A DNA stretch of 62,519 nucleotides from NCBI GenBank assembly GCA_017472065.1, contig JAFURB010000003.1, positions 80,524 to 143,042 on the forward strand. The letters are read 5' to 3'. This DNA comes from Alphaproteobacteria bacterium (GTDB taxonomy: Bacteria; Pseudomonadota; Alphaproteobacteria; Rs-D84). Below the pieces are notes generated by a model. It saw only the letters and a list, made by a program, of their open reading frames with translations. It was not told the origin of the DNA and searched no databases. Below are positions 26,262 through 35,186 of the stretch, piece after piece; the first letter of the stretch is position 1, and every line of letters starts with the position of its first letter. The position numbers were made by a program, and so were the translations under genes.

Positions 26262-26873
26262 TTATTTTTTGGCTGCTGCGGTTGCGGCGGCTTTTTTATC
26301 GTCTTCTTCGGCCGGCATTTTACCACCGATTGTTGCGAATGCCAATTCAGCCTGATGCAGGCCCAGTTCAACACCATTTGGTAATACCAGGTCAGAACCG
26401 TGAACCACATCACCGATTGTCAAATCAGCCAAATCAATTGTGATTTTTTCTGGGATAACATCAACCAAACCACGCAGTGCAACCTTACGCACCGCAAAGT
26501 TCAATGTACCACCCAGTTTCAAACCCTTTGATGTTTCAACATTGACAACTTCAACCGGAACAACAACATTAACTGGTTTTTTAACATCGATGCGTTTGAA
26601 GTCTGCGTGAATAACTGCATCAGACACTGGATGATATTGAATATCCATCAACATTGCATCTTCGGTACCGTTTGATGTTGCGATTTGGAACAGTTTTGTC
26701 CGCAAACCTGGCACTTTGACCAGCATTTCGAATTCACGACCGTTCAGTTCGATTGCAACTGGGGCTTTCTTTTCACCATAGATAACAGCCGGAATATTTT
26801 TGTTATTGCGGATGCTACGTGCGGCCCCCTTGCCAGCAACATTGCGAATTTCTGCATTAATATTAATTGCCAT
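26262..26873 (-). CDS. rplY: 50S ribosomal protein L25, long CTC form
   Basis: 203 residues: an N-terminal 5S rRNA-binding domain (MAININAEIRNVAGKGAARS, NNKNIPAVIYG) and the C-terminal CTC-type domain (PVEVVNVETSKGLKLGGTLN), with an Ala/Lys-rich tail. The ATG at 26873 follows AAAAGGA at good spacing; a longer in-frame reading has no homology. pth, the usual partner gene, is not next to it. Confidence 0.95.
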   Translation of the reverse strand: MAININAEIRNVAGKGAARSIRNNKNIPAVIYGEKKAPVAIELNGREFEMLVKVPGLRTKLFQIATSNGTEDAMLMDIQYHPVSDAVIHADFKRIDVKKPVNVVVPVEVVNVETSKGLKLGGTLNFAVRKVALRGLVDVIPEKITIDLADLTIGDVVHGSDLVLPNGVELGLHQAELAFATIGGKMPAEEDDKKAAATAAAKK

Positions 26874-26938
26874 TTTTATATCCTTTTTATAGCATTTGTT
26901 TAACATTGCCCAGCCTCCAAGGGTGCTGTGCGACGCGT

Positions 26939-26967
26939 ATTATTACTTAAAAACTTTGAAAAATCAA
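26939..26967 (-). promoter_or_regulatory. Promoter of rplY
   Basis: Minus strand: -35 TTGATT (26962-26967), 17-nt spacer, -10 AATAAT (26939-26944), then the GC-rich ACGCGTCGC. Confidence 0.55.
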
Positions 26968-26974
26968 GTGTTTT

Positions 26975-28027
26975 TTATTTCCAAGTATCTGGTATCGCAC
27001 TATAATCAGATAACCCTGTGTCGTTCATATACATTCCGCCAACTTGTTCTGTTGTTGCGTTGGGCCAACGATTGTACAAATATTCGCCATTTATCTTGGC
27101 AGAATCTCCACCCAACCCATAGCAATCTGAAAACATATACTTAAATACCCCGGTTTTAAGTTCGCCTGTCAACCCATCGAACAGCCCATTTGGAATTTCT
27201 GATAGACGTTCTGCGCCCTCGAACATGCTATAAAACATATATTCATCAACATTGCCTGTAATTCCATCAAACAAGGTTTCTGGAATTGTTGTTAACGCAT
27301 CACAGTACATAAAAGCCCCCGCAAAACTCGGCTGTGTTCCATCCTCTAGCGTTGCGAACACTCGTCCCAGGCGTCCATATAATTTTGCCAAACTCCAATA
27401 ATCCGTTACCCAAATTGCCGAAATGGCGGGCACCCATGCCGACGGAAAAACGTTTTTATCATATTGTGTGGCGCGCCCACCAATCTTTACCACATACGCA
27501 CCTGGCGCATCGTAACGATGTATAATTTCCTTCTCGGAAACATCAGATTTAGAAATAGTTTCTGTATAACCATCCCCCCAATCAATAACAAACTGGCCTG
27601 CTGCGGTTAGCAAAAAAGTAAATTCTGTCGTTCCATCCACCAACCCCATTGCAAAAGGATATTCTGGACTGGTTATACCATCATCATAAACATCTTCGCT
27701 GGGAATATCTGGCGGGGGTGTATTTTGTCGAATTAGATTCTTAACCACGGTATCCACAGCCACTGTATCAGCAACTTGATTTGTTGCATATTCGCCACTG
27801 GCATAATTACTTTCCCCGCCCAGCATTTTATTTGCAACATCTACCGCGGTTAACACATATTTCATATTGGCCGCCACATTTGGACTGACCAGTGCGGGAT
27901 TATATGGAATTGTAATGTCCCACTTGTTTTTGATTGCATTATGAACATATTCGACATTTACAACTTGGGCTGCTTGTGCTGGAATCATCAGAATCATAAA
28001 CAAGAAAGTCAGCAATTTTTTTATCAT
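26975..28027 (-). CDS. Secreted protein with PKD-like and DUF285-like repeats
   Basis: 350 residues with a signal peptide (MIKKLLTFLFMILMIPAQAA). Residues about 135-185 form a PKD-like beta domain (FVIDWGDGYTETI, then HRYDAPGAYVVKIGG). From about 205 there are repeats of the type MFxxCxxLxxIPxxLFDGLTG (FMYCDALTTIPETLFDGITG; then SMFEGAERLSEIPNGLFDGL; then YMFSDCYGLGG). These match the DUF285 surface-protein repeat of Mycoplasma and gut bacteria. Probably cell-surface or periplasmic. It follows a small secreted protein by 9 bp. Confidence 0.75.
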   Translation of the reverse strand: MIKKLLTFLFMILMIPAQAAQVVNVEYVHNAIKNKWDITIPYNPALVSPNVAANMKYVLTAVDVANKMLGGESNYASGEYATNQVADTVAVDTVVKNLIRQNTPPPDIPSEDVYDDGITSPEYPFAMGLVDGTTEFTFLLTAAGQFVIDWGDGYTETISKSDVSEKEIIHRYDAPGAYVVKIGGRATQYDKNVFPSAWVPAISAIWVTDYWSLAKLYGRLGRVFATLEDGTQPSFAGAFMYCDALTTIPETLFDGITGNVDEYMFYSMFEGAERLSEIPNGLFDGLTGELKTGVFKYMFSDCYGLGGDSAKINGEYLYNRWPNATTEQVGGMYMNDTGLSDYSAIPDTWK

Positions 28028-28036
28028 TCTGTGTCC

Positions 28037-28237
28037 TTAATCTGCACTTGGTAACGGCGGGGTAGGCACCATCAATGTTCCAGACACGGTATAAGACCCC
28101 GCCATTGTTTGATTTGCATTTGCAGATGTATCAACCTTGGTTGCAACAGATTCTTGAACATATTGGGCAGATGCAACATTGGCCAATGACGCACACGGCA
28201 TCATCAATACGACCATCAAAACGAGCATTCGTCTCAT
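28037..28237 (-). CDS. Small secreted protein
   Basis: 66 residues from the ATG at 28237, 6 nt after GAGGGA. A signal peptide (MRRMLVLMVVLMMPCASLAN) is followed by a short mature part (ASAQYVQESVATKVDT) that resembles the first mature segment of its downstream neighbour (QVVNVEYVHNAIKNK). It ends with a Pro-rich tail. Co-transcribed with the PKD/DUF285-like gene. The Cys at the end of the signal could make it a lipoprotein, but a lipobox is not clear. Confidence 0.6.
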   Translation of the reverse strand: MRRMLVLMVVLMMPCASLANVASAQYVQESVATKVDTSANANQTMAGSYTVSGTLMVPTPPLPSAD

Positions 28238-28249
28238 CTTATCCCTCAA

Positions 28250-28280
28250 CAAGAAAAACCGCTGTAAAAGCAAGCGGTTG
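28250..28280 (-). terminator. Terminator-like hairpin upstream of the small secreted gene
   Basis: Minus-strand stem AACCGCT / AGCGGTT with a 9-nt loop, followed by TTTTCTT, ending 13 nt before the ATG at 28237. It may end a short RNA or act as an attenuator. Confidence 0.6.
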
Positions 28281-28286
28281 AAGGTT

Positions 28287-28393
28287 AGAAACTATCATAA
28301 GACACAGCCCCCAACCACCAGTTGGAGTTTTTTTCATCGCTAACGATGCCTTATGAAGGGTTTCTATGCCCCAATATTGGAAACTTCCAATAT
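28287..28393 (-). ncRNA. Candidate structured leader RNA or small RNA
   Basis: Between rsmD and the small secreted gene. An outer stem AGAAAC...CATAAG (28287-28301) pairs with CTTATG...GTTTCT (28350-28365). It encloses two hairpins, CCAAC/GTTGG (28311-28325) and CATCG/CGATG (28335-28348), making a three-way junction. A separate 9-bp hairpin ATATTGGAA/TTCCAATAT (28374-28393) precedes it on the minus strand, and a terminator-like hairpin follows. I could not match it to a known riboswitch class. Confidence 0.45.
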
Positions 28394-28421
28394 CAAGACG
28401 ATGATACAACAATTATAAATG

Positions 28422-28991
28422 TTACACAACTTCTTTTTTCTGCAAAATCAAGAATCTTGCGCGGCCATATGTTTTGTCGCGCAGAATTTCCCATACTGTT
28501 TCATCTGGGGTAATGGCGTTTTTCGTTTCTTGTTCCCAAACTAGAATTGTACCTGGTCGCGCCACACGTCCAATGCGGGCCACCAATGCGCCCCCCAGTT
28601 CATATTCATCATACGGGGCATCTATAAATATCAAATCGGCATTTTCTGTAAATTTTTGTGCATTACCAACCGCATCCGCCTGAAATATCGATGCGCGCGC
28701 ACCTACACCCAACATCGCCAAATTATCACGCACCGTCCGCACAGATGTCGGTGCAACATCGGTAAATATAACACGGGCATTGGAATATCTGGACAAACAC
28801 TCTAACCCAAAGGCCCCAGAACCCGCAAACGCATCCCAGACTGTGAATTCTGCAGATTTATCGATAATTCCAGATTCCAGCATATTAAACAGCGCAATTC
28901 GCGCACGATTCTGGGTCGGACGCGCATCCGGTGGCAGGCGCAACTTGCGCCCCTTGTATTGTCCTGAAATAATTTGCAATTTTGAATCCAT
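28422..28991 (-). CDS. rsmD: 16S rRNA (guanine966-N2)-methyltransferase RsmD
   Basis: 189 residues. It starts MDSKLQIISGQYKGRKLRLP and has the SAM-binding VWDAFAGSGAFGLECLSR (about 50-67) and the catalytic loop LIFIDAPYDEYEL (about 122-134). The usual DPPY/NPPY is DAPY here. It modifies G966 of 16S rRNA during 30S assembly. Divergent from tadA, with 17 bp between the start codons. Confidence 0.9.
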   Translation of the reverse strand: MDSKLQIISGQYKGRKLRLPPDARPTQNRARIALFNMLESGIIDKSAEFTVWDAFAGSGAFGLECLSRYSNARVIFTDVAPTSVRTVRDNLAMLGVGARASIFQADAVGNAQKFTENADLIFIDAPYDEYELGGALVARIGRVARPGTILVWEQETKNAITPDETVWEILRDKTYGRARFLILQKKEVV

Positions 28992-29001
28992 GCGTTAAAG
29001 T
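28974..29001 (+). promoter_or_regulatory. Possible leaderless promoter of tadA
   Basis: -35 TTGCAA (28974-28979), 16-nt spacer, -10 TAAAGT (28996-29001); the tadA ATG starts 8 nt after it and has no ribosome site. It lies inside the rsmD coding region. Confidence 0.4.
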
Positions 29002-29008
29002 ATATCGT

Positions 29009-29458
29009 ATGAAGTTTATGAAGCAAGCATTACTTTGCGCCCAGCGCGCATACAATCACGACGATGTCCCAATCGGTGCCGTGATTGTTCGTGACGGCAA
29101 AATCATTGCCCGCGGCGAAAACCAGGTTCAACTAAAACAAAACCCAACCCTGCACGCAGAAATTGTCGCAATAAACCGCGCGTGCAAAAAACTGGGGCAA
29201 AAGTTTCTGGATGATTGCGATATTTATGTATCACTGGAACCGTGTGCAATGTGCGCGACTGCCATATCTCTTTCGCGTATAAAAAACATATATTTTGCCG
29301 CAACCGATGAAAAGGGTGGGGGCATCACATCAAATGCACGAGTTTTTGACACGGACAAACATTTATGGAAACCGTCTGTACACCATGTGTCCGAATTTGC
29401 CGACGAATCTGCACAATTGTTGCGTGAATTCTTTCGCACCCGCCGTAACAAGGCCTAG
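29009..29458 (+). CDS. tadA: tRNA-specific adenosine deaminase TadA
   Basis: 149 residues. TadA converts A34 to inosine in tRNA-Arg(ACG). The zinc site is complete: LHAEIVAI (His and catalytic Glu, about residues 50-57) and EPCAMC (about 80-85). The start at 29009 (MKFMKQALLCAQRA) matches the family. An upstream in-frame TTG lies within rsmD. No Shine-Dalgarno sequence is visible. It converges with gpmI, 2 bp between stops. Confidence 0.93.
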   Translation: MKFMKQALLCAQRAYNHDDVPIGAVIVRDGKIIARGENQVQLKQNPTLHAEIVAINRACKKLGQKFLDDCDIYVSLEPCAMCATAISLSRIKNIYFAATDEKGGGITSNARVFDTDKHLWKPSVHHVSEFADESAQLLREFFRTRRNKA

Positions 29459-29460
29459 TT

Positions 29461-30936
29461 TTATATCAACGATTTACCCGTCATATCGTCTGGCTGTTTA
29501 ATCCCCAGAATTTTCAGCATCGTTGGCGCAATATCCGCCAAACCGCCATCACGAACGGATTTTGGTGGATTATTAGACACAACAATTAAATTTACCGGAT
29601 TTGTTGTGTGTGCCGTCCATGGGCCATTGTTTTTATTGTCCCACATTTGTTCTGCATTGCCGTGGTCTGCTGTAATCAGCATTGTACCATCCAATTTTAA
29701 CACCGCCGATACCAATCGTGCCAACTGCGTGTCCAGCACTTCCATCGCACGCACCGCCGCATCAATATTGCCCGTATGTCCGACCATATCCCCATTGGCC
29801 CAGTTTAATATTACAACATCATAATCCCCCAATACCGGCAACAGCGCATCTGTGATTTCAACCGCCGACATCTCAGGTTTCAAATCAAATGTCGCGACAT
29901 CCGGTGACGGTATCAAAATCTTTTTTCCACCCGCATAGTCAATATTGCGTTCTGCATCCATAAAGTATGTTACATGATTATACTTTTCTGTTTCTGCAAT
30001 TCGCAATTGCGACAAACCGTTGGCGGCCAAAATATCCCCCAGTGTATTTTCAACCACAATATCGTTAATCAGTGCAGGGCAGATCTCGTTCAGCCCTTCG
30101 CCATATTGTGAAAAGCACAACACACGGACGCCTGTTTTAACTATCTCGCGCATAATCTGGCGGGCGCGATCACTGCGATAATTACCGAATATAAAACCGT
30201 CCTTATTAGTAATCGGCACATCGCCATTTATGACGGTTGGCTTAATAAATTCATCCGTTTCGCCACGCGCATACGCATCATGCAGCGCGACATCAATTGT
30301 CGGCGCAGAATATTCAGCCCGCCCACACGCAATCGCATCAATCGCCAATGCTGTGCGATCAACATTATTATTTCTGTCCATGGCATAGTACCGCCCCGAC
30401 AGTGTCCCCCAAATCGCACGACCGTCCATGAAATAGGGCGCCAAAGTATCTTTAATCAAATCAACATACTGCTTGGCGGACTGTGGCGGTGTGTCGCGCC
30501 CGTCGGCGATAAAGTGAATACACACGCGCAATCCTGCATCAATTACATGTTTTGCAATAACTAAAATATCATTTACATCGGAATGAACACGACCGTCACT
30601 CATTAACCCGGCGATATGAACGATACCACCCGTGGCCCGCACATCGGCGACAAACGCGTTCAAGGCTATATTTTTATCCCAATTTTCAATCTGGAATCGG
30701 CGCAGGAACTGATTAACCACACGCCCGGCACCAATTGTTATATGGCCAACTTCTGAATTGCCCATTGTTCCGGCGGGCAACCCAACGGCAACACCACTGG
30801 CATCCAGTCTGCTGTGTGGATAATTTGCTAATAACTTATCAAAACATGGCATGTTTGCCATTGCAACTGCATTGTTTTTGTCGTCTGAATTAATGCCGAC
30901 ACCGTCCATAATACATAAAATCAGCGGTTTTTTCAT
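29461..30936 (-). CDS. gpmI: 2,3-bisphosphoglycerate-independent phosphoglycerate mutase
   Basis: 491 residues from the ATG at 30936 (MKKPLILCIMDGVG), 6 nt after GGAGA. It interconverts 3- and 2-phosphoglycerate in glycolysis with two Mn ions. Catalytic Ser is in MGNSEVGHITIGAGR (about residue 60). Metal ligands are visible in CIMDGVG, NWANGDMVGHTG and ITADHGNAEQM. A longer in-frame reading would cross the divergent XRE gene start and has no homology. Confidence 0.95.
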   Translation of the reverse strand: MKKPLILCIMDGVGINSDDKNNAVAMANMPCFDKLLANYPHSRLDASGVAVGLPAGTMGNSEVGHITIGAGRVVNQFLRRFQIENWDKNIALNAFVADVRATGGIVHIAGLMSDGRVHSDVNDILVIAKHVIDAGLRVCIHFIADGRDTPPQSAKQYVDLIKDTLAPYFMDGRAIWGTLSGRYYAMDRNNNVDRTALAIDAIACGRAEYSAPTIDVALHDAYARGETDEFIKPTVINGDVPITNKDGFIFGNYRSDRARQIMREIVKTGVRVLCFSQYGEGLNEICPALINDIVVENTLGDILAANGLSQLRIAETEKYNHVTYFMDAERNIDYAGGKKILIPSPDVATFDLKPEMSAVEITDALLPVLGDYDVVILNWANGDMVGHTGNIDAAVRAMEVLDTQLARLVSAVLKLDGTMLITADHGNAEQMWDNKNNGPWTAHTTNPVNLIVVSNNPPKSVRDGGLADIAPTMLKILGIKQPDDMTGKSLI

Positions 30937-30976
30937 ATTTTCTCCATAATTTATAAACATTATACATGTTTTTTGA

Positions 30977-31004
30977 TTGCAAAATAACATATTTTTTATA
31001 CAAT
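30977..31004 (+). promoter_or_regulatory. Promoter of the XRE regulator gene
   Basis: -35 TTGCAA (30977-30982), 16-nt spacer, -10 TACAAT (30999-31004), about 48 nt before the ATG. Confidence 0.5.
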
Positions 31005-31051
31005 TATAGGTTGAACAAGGATAACAATCATAATTAATACGGAGGTTCTCC

Positions 31052-31474
31052 ATGGCTGGCAAAATATATACCCCCACTTTTATTGATGAACATATCGGTC
31101 GTCGTATTCAATTGCGCCGTAATATGTTGGGCTTGTCCCAGAAAGATTTGGCCGATGCGTGCGGTGTCACATTTCAACAGATTCAGAAATACGAAACCGC
31201 CGGCAATCGTGTTGCGGCATCGCGTCTGTTTGAAATCGGCATGGCGATGGATACACCTGTATCATTTTTCTTTATGGGATTGCCTGGCAATTTACCAGAC
31301 GAAACAAAAACCACCCGTTCCCAGCCTGTAATGCGCGTATGTTCCCAGGCTGCAGATGACCCAATGGGTAAAAACGAAACACTGGAATTGATAAAACTGT
31401 ATTGGAAACTGTCCGATGACGGCAAACGCGAAGCCGTATTAAACCTATTAAAAACAATGAACAGTATGGAATAA
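31052..31474 (+). CDS. XRE-family transcriptional regulator
   Basis: 140 residues. A Cro/C1-type helix-turn-helix fills residues 12-70 (RRIQLRRNMLGLSQKDLADA, GVTFQQIQKYETAGNRV). The C-terminal half is a short helical region (ELIKLYWKLSDDGKREAVLN). This layout matches the alphaproteobacterial family of small XRE regulators such as PraR-like proteins. GGAGG is placed 8 nt before the ATG. Target genes unknown. Confidence 0.85.
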   Translation: MAGKIYTPTFIDEHIGRRIQLRRNMLGLSQKDLADACGVTFQQIQKYETAGNRVAASRLFEIGMAMDTPVSFFFMGLPGNLPDETKTTRSQPVMRVCSQAADDPMGKNETLELIKLYWKLSDDGKREAVLNLLKTMNSME

Positions 31475-31502
31475 AAAAAATCCCCAAAAACGGGGATTTT
31501 TT
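31474..31502. terminator. Bidirectional terminator after the XRE gene
   Basis: Stem AAATCCCC / GGGGATTT with A-rich and T-rich flanks; it overlaps the stop of the convergent secreted-protein gene. Confidence 0.8.
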
Positions 31503-32682
31503 ATGGTTGTATTTCTTCGACTAACGGCAATCCCAGCAAACATTTTTTATAGTCTGTCGGTGTTTCCAATTGCCAGCACGGCTTGTTGTCACCAGTTGAT
31601 CTTTTTTCAATCATTTCTGACATTGTTGTTTTTTTGCGCTCTTCTATCTCAACCTCGCCATTTTCTGAAACCGTTGCGGTCTTTGATTTGTCTGTGAATA
31701 CGCACTGTCCATTAGATTCTTGTAATGTGGCATTCATATTATCTTTGTCCTCACATTTAATACAAGAAATATTTTTTGCCGGATTATCTGAAAAGCCATA
31801 GCCTTCTGTGGCACATCTGTATTGTAAACATGATTTATCGCCGGTGGTAACAACGACTGTTTTATATGTCGCCGCCGCAAAACGAGAACCCGTCCAACCA
31901 GAGCAACCAGAAATGCCAGAACATGCATATTCATTAATTGGCACACAGTCATTTTTTGCACTGTTTACTTTATACCCAATTCGGCACAATAATACCTTGT
32001 TACCTTTTGGTGCAATTAATGCCTTGCACTCGTCATCGTTTTTATTGCGTCCACAAAACGCACGAACAACCAATGGTTGTACATACGCACCGCGTCCCGA
32101 TGGCGCATCACCAACAATGCCTAAAATTACATCCTGTTCATGGTCCCTATCTGACGAACGTTGACCATTTTGCTTATCGTTACAATCCCATTTTCCTGTC
32201 TGAAAAAAAGCAACCATACCATCGGCATTTTTTGTCTTGGTCAATGAAATTGCACTTGCCAAAGTCGAAGTGTTTTCACACGTTTTTGCCGCCGCCGCAC
32301 TGGTTGAACTTTGTGCGCATCCTGCGCCGGTATATCCTTCTTTGCATAACCAAAAGCATGTTGGTGATGCACTGGCGGTAAAATAACTTGTCCACGATTT
32401 CTGTGAATTGTTATCGCGCCACGACTGAACAGTTGTCGCACAGAACTTTGCACCATTTTCATTTATTTCATGTGCAAACCAACCTGCGACTCTGTTTTCC
32501 CATCCGCCACAGCCCGCTTCACATCCGGAACCAGAACCAAAACTAGCGCCGAAACACTTATTCGATTTAGATAATGTTGGCGCCCCCCAATTGCTTTTAT
32601 ACGCACTGGCATCAACCGCCCATGCCGCCCCAGACGATGCCATTAAAATTCCACCAAACATTAAAAATGAAACTATTTTCAT
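31501..32682 (-). CDS. Secreted Cys-rich protein
   Basis: 393 residues with a signal peptide (MKIVSFLMFGGILMASSGAA, then WA). The mature part has about 25 Cys in short motifs (SGCEAGCGGW, CFWLCKEGYTGAGC, CSGISGCSGW, CIKCED) like small disulfide-bonded knots, and a charged C-terminus. The Cys-Gly-Tyr motifs echo those of the giant proteins at both window ends. The ATG at 32682 gives the better signal peptide; one at 32691 is also possible. It follows another secreted Cys-rich gene by 21 bp. Confidence 0.75.
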   Translation of the reverse strand: MKIVSFLMFGGILMASSGAAWAVDASAYKSNWGAPTLSKSNKCFGASFGSGSGCEAGCGGWENRVAGWFAHEINENGAKFCATTVQSWRDNNSQKSWTSYFTASASPTCFWLCKEGYTGAGCAQSSTSAAAAKTCENTSTLASAISLTKTKNADGMVAFFQTGKWDCNDKQNGQRSSDRDHEQDVILGIVGDAPSGRGAYVQPLVVRAFCGRNKNDDECKALIAPKGNKVLLCRIGYKVNSAKNDCVPINEYACSGISGCSGWTGSRFAAATYKTVVVTTGDKSCLQYRCATEGYGFSDNPAKNISCIKCEDKDNMNATLQESNGQCVFTDKSKTATVSENGEVEIEERKKTTMSEMIEKRSTGDNKPCWQLETPTDYKKCLLGLPLVEEIQP

Positions 32683-32703
32683 GTTCTCCATCCAATATGT
32701 TTA

Positions 32704-35118
32704 TTAAATACCATCCCAATAACATGTATCCTGATCCCAGTCACCATGCAATACTTCCTTGCACTGATATTCATACCACTCGGTACTGAACACGCATGTG
32801 TCACGGGTCGCATCATATTTCGCATATCCCTTGGTGCCAGTTTTTTCATCTTGGAACTCGCATGCCAGCTTAACGGAATTTTCTGCACATGTTCCATATG
32901 TATTTAAATCACGTGCATCAATGTTTTCCTTTTGATTTGTTCCAAACACATCACTATAGAAAGACAACAAGTAATTTGCCCATTTTGGCGCTGAACCTGC
33001 CTCGAACCAAATACCTTCCGCAGATTCACACTTGTCCATCAATTGACGCGATACATCTGATGTAATGCCATCAACCAATCGAAGAATTGTCTGTGCAACC
33101 GTATCAGACAAATCATTTTTGCCTGTTTCATATTTTTCCTGGGTATATTTATTCCCATTAATATCAACACAATACAGTGAAGCGCGTGCAACGATTTGAT
33201 TTTCTAGATTTGTACGCGACAGATTACGGCAATTCCACGGATATCCTTCGTCGCCAGATGTCGGTGTACATAATTCTTGGGCAAATGTTTCCAGTGCCGC
33301 ATCACAACCTTCGGCAACACGAACCGTATCAACTGTATCAACATAATCTAACAGCGCCTTTAACCCGCAACGTTTCGTAGAATCAACCTGGCCATTTTTC
33401 CCCAACAATTTTCCATTGCCATCAAATGTGCACCCGTTTGTATCACCATACAACGATGCACATGCCACAACCTTTTCCTGGCACATTGAACGCGCGGCAT
33501 ACGCACTGATTGCCCCCGCAGCCTGGGCGGTTGTATCATCAAAACTTTTTAATGCATTTGATTGCGTATCATAACATTCACGCATTGTATCCACGCATGT
33601 GTTTTTGACTTCTTCGATTTTTTCATCCTGGGCCTGGGCAATTTCAATTAATGCGGCTCGCTTAAATTCCGTCCACACCAGGTCAGAAATATCACGACAC
33701 GAATCCAACGCAGTTGTTGCAAACATTTTTCGTGAATCTAAGAAAGTATTAAATCCATTATTCTGACTTAAAATATCGGTGTCCGCATCCGCCATTGAAC
33801 TGGATGGTGCGCCATCCAAACTAATCAAATTTTGCAATTCAAACAACCGCTGACTATAAATTGGTTTTCCTGTTGATTGATTAATGTATGCCCCGGTATA
33901 GTCCAAGCAACGCTGATAATTAGCCCCACATGCCGTATCCGCCAACATCGCAGTGCGAACCTTATCTAAACATTCGTTAACATCTTGCGAATTATGTGCG
34001 CGGTATTCTTCCAAACGCGCTTCGCGCAGGATTTTTTCTGCCTGGCGAACCGTATTTTGTACCTGCTGACGCTTTGCATCGATGCTTTTTTCGTATGCAT
34101 TACAATCCTGGGTAATCATGATGCCATATGCACTTTTTGCCATGTTGGCAACCGCATTAGACTGGCACGAATTAGAAACCATTTCGGCACACTGTTTATG
34201 AACCTGATTAAATAAATCAACCCCTTCCAGTTTACCTAAATCAACACCGCCACCACCGCTGAATATTGATGCCGCAGACGAAGAACCGCCCCAAACATCA
34301 CCAATGTCAGACGAAAAATCCAACGACATTACACCCAACGATGTCGAACTGGATGACGAACTAGATGTTTTCTTTTTGCCAGATATCAAATCGCCGATTT
34401 CGGCCAAAATTTTTGCCGCACCACTGGTGTCTTTTTTTATTGCCGCTTCGCCCACTGTGGCGGAATACATTGCATTAACCTCAGCTGCGGTCTTATCAAC
34501 CGCGTTCAGGTTATTGTCTTCAAATTGTTGCAACAGTATTTTTGCCTGATCCAGTGCATCTTCTGTGTCACGAAAACCTGTAAATCTTTCACTGCAGAAA
34601 CAGCGACGATATGTATCATTTGCCTTGGCACAGAATTGGTCCATACATGTGGCATATGCTTCGCGACATTGGGCATATCCACCACCAATCTTGGACACAT
34701 CGTCAAATACCGCCGTCGCGCGGGCCATACCCGCACGTGAAACGCCCGAACGGGCAACATTTGTTGCACTGCGTGCCGGCAGGGTTGCCGAACGTGCACT
34801 GCGTACTGTCCCCGGTGTTGCACTGCGTGCAACGGTATTCCCACCACGTTCTGAAACAGAATTCGATGCGCGTCCTGATGTCTGAACCACCCCCGAACGC
34901 ATCACGGTTGCATTTGGCCGTGCCACCGCAGAACGGGACACAATATCCGAATTGTTATCCATCGCCCCGGCACTTCGTTTTACATCGCGCCCCATCGCAC
35001 GCGCCGGTGCAACATTACCAGCCACCGCAGAACGTGAATTTTGTGGGCCAATTGCATATGCTGAATTGGTTGCCAAAAAAGCCGCCAACAGCGCAGAAAA
35101 CTTGAACAAATTATTCAT
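32704..35118 (-). CDS. Large secreted protein with an Arg-Ser-Ala repeat region
   Basis: 804 residues with a signal peptide (MNNLFKFSALLAAFLATNSA, then YA). Residues 25-145 are a low-complexity region of repeated RSA/RSG/RSAT words. A Cys-containing helical body follows (YAQCREAYATCMDQFC, RRCFCSERFTG). There is a Ser run near 255 and many spaced Cys to the C-terminus (CEFQDEKTGTKGYAKYD). No family recognised. An upstream in-frame GTG at 35136 is a possible alternative start. Probably exported together with the next gene; function unknown. Confidence 0.72.
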   Translation of the reverse strand: MNNLFKFSALLAAFLATNSAYAIGPQNSRSAVAGNVAPARAMGRDVKRSAGAMDNNSDIVSRSAVARPNATVMRSGVVQTSGRASNSVSERGGNTVARSATPGTVRSARSATLPARSATNVARSGVSRAGMARATAVFDDVSKIGGGYAQCREAYATCMDQFCAKANDTYRRCFCSERFTGFRDTEDALDQAKILLQQFEDNNLNAVDKTAAEVNAMYSATVGEAAIKKDTSGAAKILAEIGDLISGKKKTSSSSSSSTSLGVMSLDFSSDIGDVWGGSSSAASIFSGGGGVDLGKLEGVDLFNQVHKQCAEMVSNSCQSNAVANMAKSAYGIMITQDCNAYEKSIDAKRQQVQNTVRQAEKILREARLEEYRAHNSQDVNECLDKVRTAMLADTACGANYQRCLDYTGAYINQSTGKPIYSQRLFELQNLISLDGAPSSSMADADTDILSQNNGFNTFLDSRKMFATTALDSCRDISDLVWTEFKRAALIEIAQAQDEKIEEVKNTCVDTMRECYDTQSNALKSFDDTTAQAAGAISAYAARSMCQEKVVACASLYGDTNGCTFDGNGKLLGKNGQVDSTKRCGLKALLDYVDTVDTVRVAEGCDAALETFAQELCTPTSGDEGYPWNCRNLSRTNLENQIVARASLYCVDINGNKYTQEKYETGKNDLSDTVAQTILRLVDGITSDVSRQLMDKCESAEGIWFEAGSAPKWANYLLSFYSDVFGTNQKENIDARDLNTYGTCAENSVKLACEFQDEKTGTKGYAKYDATRDTCVFSTEWYEYQCKEVLHGDWDQDTCYWDGI

Positions 35119-35186
35119 CTGATTCTTCACTTTCACTTCTCTCTTGTGACTATTTTATCATTTTTTAGGTATTTGAATCAACACCT

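Noticed and set aside
28287-28365. Hammerhead ribozyme or a known riboswitch class
   Set aside because: The CUGAUGA core of hammerheads is missing and I recognise no conserved riboswitch core; kept only as a structured candidate.
29461-31077. N-terminally extended phosphoglycerate mutase of 538 residues
   Set aside because: The extra 47 residues have no homology, cross the XRE promoter, and a good ribosome site precedes the internal ATG at 30936.
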